Position numbers and translations under genes: made by a program. The notes below the pieces were generated by a model. It saw only the letters and a program-made list of their open reading frames with translations. It made no database searches and was not told the DNA's origin. Of a DNA stretch of 64,000 nucleotides, positions 49,326 to 58,118 are shown piece after piece. Positions within the stretch are counted from its first letter, which is position 1; the number at the start of each line of letters is the position of its first letter. Source of the stretch: Janthinobacterium sp. 67 (GTDB lineage: Bacteria; Pseudomonadota; Gammaproteobacteria; Burkholderiales; Burkholderiaceae_D); contig NZ_PGES01000001.1 in the NCBI RefSeq assembly GCF_002797895.1, forward strand, positions 868,001-932,000, written 5' to 3'.

Positions 49326-50372
49326 ATGACCACCATCGCCAAAGGCTACGCCGCACTGGGCCCGACTTCCGCACTGCAACCGTTCACGTTCGAACGCCGC
49401 GCCCCGCGCGAAGACGACGTGGCCATCTCGATCAAATACTGCGGCGTGTGCCATTCCGACATCCACCAGGCGCGCGACGAATGGGGCGGCGCCGCTTTCC
49501 CGATGGTGCCCGGCCATGAAATCGCCGGCGTCGTCACGGCCGTCGGCGCCAACGTCAGCAAGTTCAAGGTGGGCGACCACGTCGGCGTGGGCTGCTTCGT
49601 CGATTCCTGCACCACCTGCAAGGCGCGCAACGTGGACCTGGAACAGTACATGCCAGGCCTGATCCAGACCTACAACGGCCTGGAAGCGGACGGCAAGACA
49701 GCCACGCAGGGCGGCTACTCGGACAGCATCGTCGTCAAGGAAGGCTATGTGCTGTCGATTCCCGACAACCTGCCGCTGGATGCCGCCGCGCCACTGCTGT
49801 GCGCCGGCATCACCCTGTATTCGCCGCTGAACCACTGGAAGGCGGGCCCTGGCAAGCAGGTCGCCATCCTGGGCATGGGTGGCCTGGGCCACATGGGCGT
49901 CAAGATCGCCCACGCCATGGGCGCCGAAGTGACGGTGCTGAGCCAGACCCTGTCGAAGCGCGAAGACGGCCTGCGCCTGGGCGCCGACCATTACTACGCC
50001 ACCAACGACGCGGAAACGTTCAGCAAACTGGCCGGCACGTTCGATTTGGTCATCTGCACCGTGGGCGCATCGATCGACTGGAACCAGTACATCAACCTGC
50101 TGAAAGTCGATGGCAACATGGTCATCGTCGGCATCCCCGACGGCGCCGTGCCGCCCGTGAACGCCTTCGGCCTGGTGGGTGCGCGCCGCAGCCTGTCCGG
50201 CTCCATGATCGGCTCGATCAAGGAAACCCAGGAAATGCTGGATTTCTGCGGCAAGCACAATATCGTGTCGGACATCGAGATCATCCGCATCCAGGATATC
50301 AATGAGGCGTTTGAGCGGGTAGTGAAGAGCGACGTACGCTACCGCTTCGTGATCGACATGGCATCGCTGTAA
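49326..50372 (+). CDS. Zinc-type NAD(P)-dependent alcohol dehydrogenase (YahK-like)
   Basis: A 348-residue medium-chain dehydrogenase of the cinnamyl-alcohol/YahK group. Catalytic zinc ligands are in CGVCHSD and GHE, with the conserved later cysteine in PLLCAGIT. The cofactor motif is GMGGLGHMG. The structural zinc lobe is degenerate: C95 and C98 remain, but the third and fourth positions are R101 and M109 (usual pattern four Cys). AAGGAG precedes the ATG at 49326. It probably interconverts aldehydes and alcohols. Confidence 0.92.
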   Translation: MTTIAKGYAALGPTSALQPFTFERRAPREDDVAISIKYCGVCHSDIHQARDEWGGAAFPMVPGHEIAGVVTAVGANVSKFKVGDHVGVGCFVDSCTTCKARNVDLEQYMPGLIQTYNGLEADGKTATQGGYSDSIVVKEGYVLSIPDNLPLDAAAPLLCAGITLYSPLNHWKAGPGKQVAILGMGGLGHMGVKIAHAMGAEVTVLSQTLSKREDGLRLGADHYYATNDAETFSKLAGTFDLVICTVGASIDWNQYINLLKVDGNMVIVGIPDGAVPPVNAFGLVGARRSLSGSMIGSIKETQEMLDFCGKHNIVSDIEIIRIQDINEAFERVVKSDVRYRFVIDMASL

Positions 50373-50469
50373 CGCTCGAGAAAAAGCCCAGGGCGTTGTT
50401 GCCGCGTCTCGCCGTACTATTCGTACTGTCTTCGACGAGGCGCCTAGCCCTGGGCATTTTTCGAGCGTT
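50371..50469. repeat. Long interrupted inverted repeat after the alcohol dehydrogenase gene
   Basis: Arms of about 23 nt begin AACGCTCGAGAAA (50371-) and end TTTCGAGCGTT (-50469); both contain GCCCAGGGC / GCCCTGGGC. Between them a further stem-forming core CGCGTCTCG / CGACGAGGCG encloses GTACTATTCGTAC. It starts at the stop codon of the dehydrogenase. It could end transcription in both directions, but size and order suggest a mobile or duplicated structured element. Confidence 0.65.
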
Positions 50470-50522
50470 CCAACCGATATGCTGTAAAAGCCAAGCTGGC
50501 TACTAGCTAGCGGACTGTGTTT

Positions 50523-50617
50523 GTTGGATTACGCGCTTTGCGCTAATCCAACCTACGCATATCCAGCAGTCCGGTAGGTCGGGTAGGTCGGATTAGCGCG
50601 CAAGCGCGTAATCCGAC
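50523..50617. repeat. Dispersed palindromic repeats (fourth locus)
   Basis: Unit one (50523-50552): GTTGGATTACGCGC / GCGCTAATCCAAC. Unit two (50588-50617): GTCGGATTAGCGCG / CGCGTAATCCGAC, preceded by two copies of the GTAGGTCG lead-in. The 400-bp gap before gcd holds these, the long inverted repeat and the operator below, but no gene. Confidence 0.85.
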
Positions 50618-50700
50618 ACCCCCGCCAACTTCCCATCCCCGCCAAAAATCAAGCTCCCGCGTCAATTTTTCTTTCCTTGCATCAAAAATCGGCATAAAAT

Positions 50701-50721
50701 GAAACCGTACAGTACAGTTTC
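50701..50721. promoter_or_regulatory. Palindromic operator upstream of gcd, likely TetR-type
   Basis: GAAACCGTAC and GTACAGTTTC are imperfect mirror arms around one A. GTAC-centred palindromes of this size are typical of TetR-family operators. It lies 72 nt before gcd, and a TetR gene directly follows gcd, so feedback control of the pair is probable. Confidence 0.55.
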
Positions 50722-50792
50722 ACTACGTAGATTTAAAAAACCAGCCATCCCCGGCGTATTTGCCTGGGCAGGGGAGGCGTCATGGATAAAAA

Positions 50793-53219
50793 ATGGACAC
50801 TTCAGTAAATAAAGGAGCGCCGGCGATCCCGGCGGTCTTCAGGGGCAAGCGGCTTGCCTTGACGGTTTTCGGCATTTTTCTCGGCTTTTCCGGCCTGGCC
50901 CTGGCGGCGGGCGGCATCGAACTCATTACCCTCGGCGGTTCCTGGTACTACCTGCTGGCCGGCCTCGGTCTGCTTCTCGCCGGCGTGCTGTATCTGCGCC
51001 GCAAACCGCTGGCCAGCAGCATCGTCGCCGTGCTGGTCATCGCCACCCTGGTCTGGGCCGTGTGGGAAATCGGCTTCGCCTTCTGGCCCATGGTGCCGCG
51101 CCTGGCGCCGTTTATCGTCATCGGCCTGGTGGCCGCCTTGCTGCATCCGTGGCTGGCGGGGCTCAAGCACACCGGTCAGTCGCGCGGTTTCGCGGCCCTG
51201 CTTGCCGTCGTGCTGGTGGCCGGTTTCGCCGCCATGTTCAAGCCGCATGGCGTGCTGGACGCCACCGTGCAGCCGCAGCAGGATGCGCTGGCCGCGGTGA
51301 ACGGCGGCAGCGCCAACTGGGCGCATTACGGCTATGGGCCGAAGGGCACGCGCTTCGCGCCGTACACGCAGATCGACAGGCAGAATGTCGACAAGCTGCA
51401 AGTGGCGTGGACCTACCGCTCGGGCGAGCTGGCCGAAGGCGCGTCCGAATCGCAAAACACGCCGCTGCAGATCGGCGACACCATCTACACGTGCACGCCG
51501 ACGAGCAAGGTCATCGCGCTCGATGCCGATACGGGCAAGGAGCGCTGGACCTTCGATCCGAAGCCGGCCAACACCAAGACGTGGAATCGCTGCCGCGGCG
51601 TCGGCTATTACGAGCCGGCGAAAGTGACGAATCCGTTCCGTTTTGACGGCATGCAGGCGGCCAATGCGCCGGCGGCGGGAGCGTGCGCCAAGCGCATCGT
51701 GCAAGTGACCATGGATGCGCGCCTGATCCAGATCGACGCGCAGACGGGCAAGCAGTGCGAGGGCTTCGGCGACAAGGGTTCCGTCGACCTGACGGTCGGC
51801 CTGGGCAAGGTCAAGATGAACGTGCCGTACTACGCTTACACGTCCGCGCCCACGGTGGCGCGCAACCTGATCATCCTCGGCGGCTGGGTGTTCGATGGCC
51901 GCTCGACCGATGAACCGTCTGGCGTCGTGCGCGCCTACAGCGCCGACACGGGGGAACTGGTGTGGGCCTGGGACCTGGGCAATCCGGCCATTACCAAGTT
52001 GCCGCCGGAAGGGCAGACCTACACGCGCAGCACGCCCAACATGTGGTCGGCGCCCGCGTTCGATGATGAGTTGGGCCTGGTCTATCTGCCGACGGGGAAC
52101 GAGCAGCCCGACTTCTGGGGCGGCAAGCGTCCACCGCTGACGGAAAAATACGCGTCGGCCATCGTCGCCCTCGACATGGCCACGGGCCGCGAACGCTGGA
52201 CGTATCAAACCGTCCATCACGATATCTGGGATTACGACGTGGCCGCGCAGCCGGCCCTGTACGACGTCCCGGACGGCAAGGGCGGCAAGATCCCGGCGCT
52301 GGTGCAGTTGACCAAGCGTGGCCAGATCTTCATGCTGGACCGCCGCACGGGCAAACCGATCGCGGAGGTGGTGGAAAGACCCGTGCCGCAAGAGCACGCG
52401 GCCGGCGACTGGGTGGCAAAGACGCAGCCATACTCCACCGGCATGCCGGCCCTCGGCGCGGAAACGCTCACGGAGCGCGACATGTGGGGCGCCACCTTCT
52501 TCGACCAGCTGGCCTGCCGCATCAGCTTCCGCAAGCTCAATTACCAGGGCGAGTTCACGGCGCCAAGCACCAAAGAGACGCTGATCTATCCGGGCTACTA
52601 CGGCGGCTTCAACTGGGGCGGCGCGGCCGTCGACGAAAGCAATGGCTATATGTTCGTCAACGATATTCGCATGCCGCAAGTGGTCAAGCTGGTGCCGCGC
52701 GAAACGGTGGACGTGGCCAAGCTGACGTCGGGCCACGGCGTGGGCAGCACCTATCCGATGGATGGCACGCCCTTCGTCATCGACCACAAGGCTTTCAATT
52801 CGCCGCTGGGCATACCGTGCCAAAGCCCTCCGTGGGGCGTGTTTGCCGCCATCGACCTCAAGACGAAGAAAAAAGTGTGGGAGCGTCCGGCCGGCACGGT
52901 GCAGGATGCGGTGGTCAACGGCGTCAAGGCGAGGCTGCCTATCCCGCTGGGCATGCCGACCCTGGGCGGCGGCATGAGCACGGCGTCCGGCCTCGTGTTT
53001 TATGCGGGCACGCAGGATTATTATTTGCGCGCCATGGATATCGCCACCGGCCATGAAGTGTGGAAGGCGCGCATGCCCGTTGGTTCGCAAGGCACGCCGA
53101 TGACCTATGTGTCGCCCAAGTCGGGTCGCCAGTACGTCGTGGTGGTCGCGGGCGGCGCGCGCCAGAGTCCGGACCGTGGGGATTACGTGATAGCATACGC
53201 GCTTCCCAAGACACAGTAA
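50793..53219 (+). CDS. gcd: Membrane-bound PQQ-dependent glucose dehydrogenase
   Basis: An 808-residue quinoprotein. Five N-terminal membrane helices (about 20-145) anchor it and bind ubiquinone. The periplasmic eight-bladed propeller follows (WAHYGYGPKGTRFAPYTQI, VHHDIWDYDVAAQPAL, the repeat TGKERW/TGRERW). It oxidises glucose to gluconolactone in the periplasm. A stop codon at 50787 excludes any earlier start. GGGGAGG lies 15 nt upstream, better placed for an 8-codon frame at 50782 that overlaps this start. Confidence 0.95.
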   Translation: MDTSVNKGAPAIPAVFRGKRLALTVFGIFLGFSGLALAAGGIELITLGGSWYYLLAGLGLLLAGVLYLRRKPLASSIVAVLVIATLVWAVWEIGFAFWPMVPRLAPFIVIGLVAALLHPWLAGLKHTGQSRGFAALLAVVLVAGFAAMFKPHGVLDATVQPQQDALAAVNGGSANWAHYGYGPKGTRFAPYTQIDRQNVDKLQVAWTYRSGELAEGASESQNTPLQIGDTIYTCTPTSKVIALDADTGKERWTFDPKPANTKTWNRCRGVGYYEPAKVTNPFRFDGMQAANAPAAGACAKRIVQVTMDARLIQIDAQTGKQCEGFGDKGSVDLTVGLGKVKMNVPYYAYTSAPTVARNLIILGGWVFDGRSTDEPSGVVRAYSADTGELVWAWDLGNPAITKLPPEGQTYTRSTPNMWSAPAFDDELGLVYLPTGNEQPDFWGGKRPPLTEKYASAIVALDMATGRERWTYQTVHHDIWDYDVAAQPALYDVPDGKGGKIPALVQLTKRGQIFMLDRRTGKPIAEVVERPVPQEHAAGDWVAKTQPYSTGMPALGAETLTERDMWGATFFDQLACRISFRKLNYQGEFTAPSTKETLIYPGYYGGFNWGGAAVDESNGYMFVNDIRMPQVVKLVPRETVDVAKLTSGHGVGSTYPMDGTPFVIDHKAFNSPLGIPCQSPPWGVFAAIDLKTKKKVWERPAGTVQDAVVNGVKARLPIPLGMPTLGGGMSTASGLVFYAGTQDYYLRAMDIATGHEVWKARMPVGSQGTPMTYVSPKSGRQYVVVVAGGARQSPDRGDYVIAYALPKTQ

Positions 53220-53230
53220 GAGTTTGCTTC

Positions 53231-53872
53231 ATGCCCCAGTTGCGCACCGTTCCAGCTTCCCCGAGTACCCGAAGCGAGGAGCGGCGGCGCAAGCTGCTGG
53301 TGGCGGCATCCAGACTCTTTCTCGACTCCGGCTACGACGGCGTCAGCATGGATGCCATCGTGGCCGAGGCGGGCGGCTCGAAAGCCACCGCCTACCGCTA
53401 CTTTGGCAGCAAGCAGGAACTGCTGGTGGCCGTGGTCGAATACCTGTGCGCCGACTTCATCATTGCGCTGCGCCAGCTCGATACCTCGCAAGCGGGCCTG
53501 GAACAGGGCTTGCAGCTGATCCTCGATGAACTTGTGGCCGTCGTCACCAGTCCCCGCCACGTGGATTTCTACCGCCTCGTCGTCACGGGCACCGCCGCCG
53601 TGCCAGCCGTGGGCCAGACCTGGTACGAACACGGCCCGCAAGTGTGGCATGCGCTTATCCTGCGCCTGCTGGAACAGCAGCGCATCCAGGGCCGCATCGC
53701 GCCCGATACTTCATTTTCCAACCTGCCGCAAATCCTGTTCGACGCCGTCTTCTCGCACCTGACCACGCGCACCGTCATGCTGGGGCAGGGCGGTAATGCG
53801 GCTACGTTCCGGCCGCTGATCGCGGAGTTGATTGAGCTGGTGGTGGCGAGGGTGGAACGTAGGGCGGATTAG
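53231..53872 (+). CDS. TetR-family transcriptional regulator
   Basis: A 213-residue repressor. The N-terminal helix-turn-helix (about 17-65) reads KLLVAASRLFLDSGYDGVS...GGSKATAYRYFGSKQELL. The rest is helical, with a C-terminal TetR_C-type ligand domain. It starts 11 nt after gcd and is probably co-transcribed. Its likely operator is 50701-50721. Its stop codon TAG is inside a palindromic repeat. Confidence 0.93.
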   Translation: MPQLRTVPASPSTRSEERRRKLLVAASRLFLDSGYDGVSMDAIVAEAGGSKATAYRYFGSKQELLVAVVEYLCADFIIALRQLDTSQAGLEQGLQLILDELVAVVTSPRHVDFYRLVVTGTAAVPAVGQTWYEHGPQVWHALILRLLEQQRIQGRIAPDTSFSNLPQILFDAVFSHLTTRTVMLGQGGNAATFRPLIAELIELVVARVERRAD

Positions 53873-53895
53873 GTCCGGCAGGGCCGTAATCCGAC
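53864..53895. repeat. Dispersed palindromic repeat (fifth locus)
   Basis: GCGGATTAGGTCC and GGGCCGTAATCCGAC form a slightly mismatched palindrome. It overlaps the last codons of the TetR gene and supplies its TAG stop. Confidence 0.75.
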
Positions 53896-54353
53896 AATAT
53901 TGTTGGCCTGCGGTAGTGGGATGACGCGACTGGGATAGGTTCCAAGAGTGGCTAACAAAACCTTTCGACGTACTCACTGATAAGTGGCAGATCGTCTTTC
54001 CTCATCGGGCAGCATGGCGTGAGCCGTGGAATCAGTCCTGCTAGGAACACGTTCGCCATCCTATCCCTGGCCGTCGTGTAGGTCTGCTTTCGCCTGCGGA
54101 TTCAATCGGTCAATGCAACACTTTACCCTAAACGGCTGTCGCCTCATTGCTTAGAACATGTAAGCGGTCATCGCAAGCTTCTGCTTTAGCCAAACATCAG
54201 ATGCCATGTCGCACCGATCATGATGGCAGCTCCATCGCAGGCGCTCTGCCGCGGTTGCCTCGGTCGGATGTGATGGCCGCTGTGCCCCCTGGTCGCGCCG
54301 CGCCAGGCGCGAATGTTATAGTGGCGAAAATTTATTTACTGAAAGAAACTGTC
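53896..54353. other. 458-bp gap, possible remnant of an insertion sequence
   Basis: I see no intact gene. A forward stretch at about 53971-54042 reads VLTDKWQIVFPHRAAW before a TAG; LTDxxW is the way many IS5-like transposases begin. No inverted ends or target duplication are visible. The rest is featureless and slightly more AT-rich than the neighbours. Confidence 0.3.
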
Positions 54354-54656
54354 ATGAAAAACGACGCAACCACTCGCCCGCAAGCAAATCAGGCGCCTGC
54401 CAGGCTCAGCAAAGGGGACTTCGTCACCGTATTGCGCAAGCTGCTGCAAGAAGAAGCAAAGGCTGGCAAGTCCAGCGTGGACGTACGCGCTGCGAACCTG
54501 CACACCGAGGTTGGCGTTTATCCGGCGCGCGGCCACTCGATGCCAACCTGTTGCACGGTGATGTATGAAGAAATGCAGCCCGGTGACGAGATCCTGCTGA
54601 CACCGCCCGGCGGCAAGGGGCCTACGCTGCTGGTTCGGTATAAACTGCCGCGCTGA
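54354..54656 (+). CDS. Small conserved protein with GxYPxxxHxMPxCC motif
   Basis: A 100-residue protein. The core motif is VGVYPARGHSMPTCCTVM, with two adjacent cysteines, followed by MQPGDEILLTPPGGKGPTLLVRYKLPR. I recall similar small proteins next to HNH endonucleases, but no nuclease gene is here. The ATG at 54354 has GAAAGAAA upstream. The N-terminal 60 residues are polar and helical. Function unknown. It lies alone in a region of low gene density. Confidence 0.65.
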   Translation: MKNDATTRPQANQAPARLSKGDFVTVLRKLLQEEAKAGKSSVDVRAANLHTEVGVYPARGHSMPTCCTVMYEEMQPGDEILLTPPGGKGPTLLVRYKLPR

Positions 54657-54887
54657 AAATCACCGTTTGAGTGACAGTTTATAATCAGGCGCAAATATAG
54701 ATGCCGCAGCGGCAGCGAAGCTGTTGACTTCCATGCGCCGCTCGTAATCAGGCACCAAGCGTGGGTAACTGATAGTGCGCAGATGCTGGCGCTCTGCTGA
54801 GGCTACGTCGGCATTTGGCTCGATAGCGGACGCTGACGCTGAGTCCCTCAGCGTCCGATCGCTGCAGTAAAAAAGGGCAGGCCGCAA

Positions 54888-56513
54888 TCAAGTAGCAATA
54901 CCGTATTTGTGCTGGGTCGCGGCGTATTGTTGCTTGAGTGACTCGAGCTTCGGATGCTTGGGATCGATCTTGCTGATCACCTGCATCTGGTGCTGCGCCT
55001 GTTCGGCCAGCGGGGCTTCCCAGCCCAGCATGTTGAGCTGGCGCAGGATGGCGTCGACGGAGGCGAACAGCACTGGCAGGTTGCCTGGGGTTTTGCGCAG
55101 GGCCTGGCGCAGCACGAAGACGGCTCCCTTGAGTTCTCCGCTTTCCGATTTGCTGGCCGCATCCTGCATCAGTTCCTGCACCTGGTTCGTGATCTGCTGG
55201 CCCATGCCTTGCGCCAGGTCGTGGCGGCCCGCTTTTTCAAATACGTCCACGGCCGCTTCCATGGTCACGTCGCTGTCGGCTTCGTTGACGAGTTTCATCA
55301 TGACGTCGGATGCCGCCTGTTCCAGGTTGTTTTTCAGGCAGCTCTGCACGAGGCCCACCTTCAGCTGCGTCGACAGGCCCCGCGCCGTGTCCAGGGCGGC
55401 GGCGGCCAGTTGCAGTTCGGTGGCGGCGGCGATGTCGTTGCCCGACAGTTCATGCAGCATGGCGGCCGAGATGGCGCGGCACGCTTCGACGTTGGCGCCG
55501 CCGCGCAAGGAGCGCTCCATGTCGCGCAGCACGCCGCTCGCTTGCGGCGCGTCGCCTTTCTTGACCAGCGTTTTGACCAGGTTGACGTGGTCTTCCGGGT
55601 CGCGGAATTCCGAGTATTTGGCCTTCGTCACCACCTGCTTGTAGGCCCGTTCGGCCGCGCCGATGTCGCCCGTATCGAAGGCGATGCCGCCCAGGTGGCG
55701 CAAGCGGCGCACCATGTGTGGCGAGATGGCCACCGCGTCCTCGAGGATTTTTTTCGCCTGCAGTTGCTGGCCCATGGCTTCGTGGTTCTTCGCCAGCAGG
55801 TCGTAGGCGGCCATGAAGCGGGGATAGACCTCCACCAGTTCCAGCAGCGCGTCCTGCGCCTCTTCGTGGCGCTGCTGTTCGAACAGGGTGCGCGCCAGTC
55901 CCAGGTGAGCCCAGGCCATGGGCCGCGTGGCCAGCATGTCCGCGTACAGCTGTTCCGCTTCCTTCCATTCGTCCAGGGTGATGTGCAGCTCGGCGCGCAG
56001 GCGGGCGAAATCGGCCGCCAGGCGCGGGTGCTGCAGTTCGGCCGCGCGGCAGCTTTTCACGGCTTCGCGCAAGTCGCCCTTGTCGATCAGCTGATACGTG
56101 GGCAGGAAAATGGCGCGCCGTTCGATGGCGCGCGCGATGCGTCCGCTCAGCACGTCGACGGTGAACGGTTTTAATATGTAGTCGGACGGGGTCAGCTCGG
56201 CCGCGCTGATCACCTTGCTGTGGATGGCTTCCGAGGTCAGCATGATGAAGATCGTCCACAGGCCGATCAGCTTATGGTGGCGCAAGTCTTCCAGCAATTG
56301 CTGGCCGTCCTGGCCGTCCGTGCCGCTGCCAAGGTCGTATTCGCACAGGATGATGTCGAACGGTTTCTTCGTCAGCAAGCGGATGGCCGTGCCGGCATTG
56401 ACGGCGTATTCCACCTTGGTGATGGCCGCCTGGTTCAGCATATTGTGCAGATTGCCCCGCATGCTGGGGTTCGGGTCGACGATCAGGACAGATAAGTCGC
56501 TAGTTTCTGGCAT
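54888..56513 (-). CDS. Response-regulator-like receiver with TPR repeats
   Basis: A 541-residue cytosolic protein. The N-terminal receiver domain (about 8-130) has D13 and the conserved lysine in ILKPF, but the phospho-acceptor position is Glu (E58 in LCEYDLG). The rest (about 150-540) is a long helical array of TPR units (EAEQLYADMLATRPMAWAHLGLARTLFEQ, DLLAKNHEAMG, GDIGAAERAYKQV). There is no output DNA-binding domain, so it probably works as a protein scaffold. It is divergent from the diguanylate cyclase 350 bp away. Confidence 0.9.
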   Translation of the reverse strand: MPETSDLSVLIVDPNPSMRGNLHNMLNQAAITKVEYAVNAGTAIRLLTKKPFDIILCEYDLGSGTDGQDGQQLLEDLRHHKLIGLWTIFIMLTSEAIHSKVISAAELTPSDYILKPFTVDVLSGRIARAIERRAIFLPTYQLIDKGDLREAVKSCRAAELQHPRLAADFARLRAELHITLDEWKEAEQLYADMLATRPMAWAHLGLARTLFEQQRHEEAQDALLELVEVYPRFMAAYDLLAKNHEAMGQQLQAKKILEDAVAISPHMVRRLRHLGGIAFDTGDIGAAERAYKQVVTKAKYSEFRDPEDHVNLVKTLVKKGDAPQASGVLRDMERSLRGGANVEACRAISAAMLHELSGNDIAAATELQLAAAALDTARGLSTQLKVGLVQSCLKNNLEQAASDVMMKLVNEADSDVTMEAAVDVFEKAGRHDLAQGMGQQITNQVQELMQDAASKSESGELKGAVFVLRQALRKTPGNLPVLFASVDAILRQLNMLGWEAPLAEQAQHQMQVISKIDPKHPKLESLKQQYAATQHKYGIAT

Positions 56514-56862
56514 TGTTCAGCTCTCGTTCATCTGTTCGGTCATTTGCGGGAACTCTTCTTATATGTCTCTGCCTGGCAGTATTGTTTTTTATCAGCATAC
56601 TGCAAAGCCGGGCGGCACTGCCAGCAAAATGCATGCAATCGGGCGCGGGGCAGGGTGCAGCGAGCATCCGGCGGCGCGCAGCGTTGTATTTCATGCCGCT
56701 GGCGCCCTGTCTGCGGTGGCTGGCGCCGCATATTCGCGCACATGGTTGACTAGCATGATAGTATCCTAATTACAACTAATGTTGGGTGCCGCACAATCTT
56801 GCGGCCAGGCATGCGCAAGGCTATCCCGGGCGCTCCATCTCTCTCTTGTGTTCATACCCGTC
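56514..56862. promoter_or_regulatory. Divergent region, REC-TPR gene / diguanylate cyclase
   Basis: A 349-bp gap between divergent genes. Short frames inside have no good ribosome-binding sites. It should hold both promoters; an AT-rich part at 56755-56780 (ATGATAGTATCCTAATT) is a candidate for the cyclase promoter. Confidence 0.4.
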
Positions 56863-57927
56863 ATGCGCGTACCTGATTTGTCTACCTTGCGGCGCGTCGC
56901 CGTGCCCCTCGCGTTTGGCGGCAACAGCGAGCAGCAGCATACCTATTTTGCCGAATTGCACCGGGTCGGCATGGTCACGCAAGTGCTGGGCATCATCGCC
57001 TTCAGCCTGACGTGGCTGCTGATGCCGCCCGCCTACCACCCGAACCTCACGCATGCCGTGCTGGCGCTGCTGGGCATGCTGATCAGCCTGGTGGTGCGCT
57101 ACCGCTGCACCACATTGCCCGTGCTGACCGTCACGGGCGCCTGCGCCGTGCTGGCCCTGACTTTTGGCTTGCGTACCATGGCCGATGCCGTGCAGCACGC
57201 CAGTTTCTGGGTCTTGCCCGTGGGCGTCTTCATGACTCTGGCCATCGCCTCCATCTTCAACGGCGGCCTCAGCTACCTGGCCGTGGTGGCCGGCGTGTGG
57301 TGGAACGTGGGCCACGGCCTGTATCCCGTCAACGCGGGCTTGCCCGACCAGTCGTGGCCGCCGCTGATGATCGCCGTCAGCGTGCTGTTCGGGCTGGCGC
57401 TGAACGTCAGCTTCAGTTTATTACGCTTGCGTAACTATCACTCGAAGGTGGAATTGACGCGGCTGGCCTTCCAGGACAGCCTGACGGGCCTGAACAACCG
57501 CCGCATGTTCACGCAGCGCGCCCAGCAACTGCATGGCGCACCGCATGGCGGCGTGCTGCATTTCCTGATGATCGACATCGACAATTTCAAGATCATCAAC
57601 GACCAGCAGGGCCACGATGCGGGCGACGCGGTGCTCGTGCGCACGGCCGCCGTCATCGCGGACAAGGCGCAGGGCCATCTGTGCGGCCGCCTGGGCGGCG
57701 AGGAATTCGGCATCGTCTACGCAGGCGGCCGCGACGACGCGCGCGCCTTTGCCGGCGCCCTGGTCGAAGCCGTCAGCCAGGCCTTCCATGCCGCCCAGTT
57801 CGTGTCGATCAGCGTGGGCGTGGCCGAGCTGGACCGGGGCAAGGACCTGGGCCACAGCTACCGGCTGGCCGACGAGGCCTTGTACCTGGCCAAGCGCCAG
57901 GGCAAGAACCGCTATGTGATCGCCTGA
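56863..57927 (+). CDS. Membrane-bound diguanylate cyclase
   Basis: A 354-residue protein with about five N-terminal membrane helices (about 35-190) and a C-terminal GGDEF domain (about 195-354). The catalytic signature is intact (RLGGEEFG), with FLMIDIDNFKIIND for substrate and metal binding. The RxxD inhibitory site five residues upstream is absent (KAQG there), so it should lack that form of product feedback. The ATG at 56863 is chosen; an open frame to 56779 runs through promoter-like DNA. Confidence 0.92.
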   Translation: MRVPDLSTLRRVAVPLAFGGNSEQQHTYFAELHRVGMVTQVLGIIAFSLTWLLMPPAYHPNLTHAVLALLGMLISLVVRYRCTTLPVLTVTGACAVLALTFGLRTMADAVQHASFWVLPVGVFMTLAIASIFNGGLSYLAVVAGVWWNVGHGLYPVNAGLPDQSWPPLMIAVSVLFGLALNVSFSLLRLRNYHSKVELTRLAFQDSLTGLNNRRMFTQRAQQLHGAPHGGVLHFLMIDIDNFKIINDQQGHDAGDAVLVRTAAVIADKAQGHLCGRLGGEEFGIVYAGGRDDARAFAGALVEAVSQAFHAAQFVSISVGVAELDRGKDLGHSYRLADEALYLAKRQGKNRYVIA

Positions 57928-58027
57928 GCTGTTGTTGCAGTGCCAAAACTGCCGCTGTGCGGGGAAAAACGGTGGCAAAAGGGGGGTAAAACCCCAAGTT
58001 CCGGTCATAAGTCAGGGGTAAAACGGG

Positions 58028-58033
58028 TATAAT
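58028..58033 (+). promoter_or_regulatory. Probable -10 box of purL
   Basis: TATAAT lies about 86 nt upstream of the purL start. The -35 region is weak (TCATAA at 58005-58010, 17 bp away). It implies a leader of about 80 nt. Confidence 0.5.
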
Positions 58034-58118
58034 GCGCGCAAAGGAAATTTGCCGTACGAAAGATATTGTCATACCTACCTTTAACCCGCAGCCACGCTGC
58101 ATCAACCACCTTCCAATC

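Noticed and set aside
54825..54860. A 10-bp perfect stem CGGACGCTGA / TCAGCGTCCG as terminator of the REC-TPR gene
   Set aside because: The T-run lies before the stem in the direction of transcription rather than after it, so it does not fit an intrinsic terminator.
54660..54887. A 75-codon reverse frame between the small Cys-Cys protein and the REC-TPR gene
   Set aside because: No clear ribosome-binding site, no recognised family, unusual composition (Ala run), and it lies in the 3' region of another gene. It may be a remnant, but support is too weak to list.
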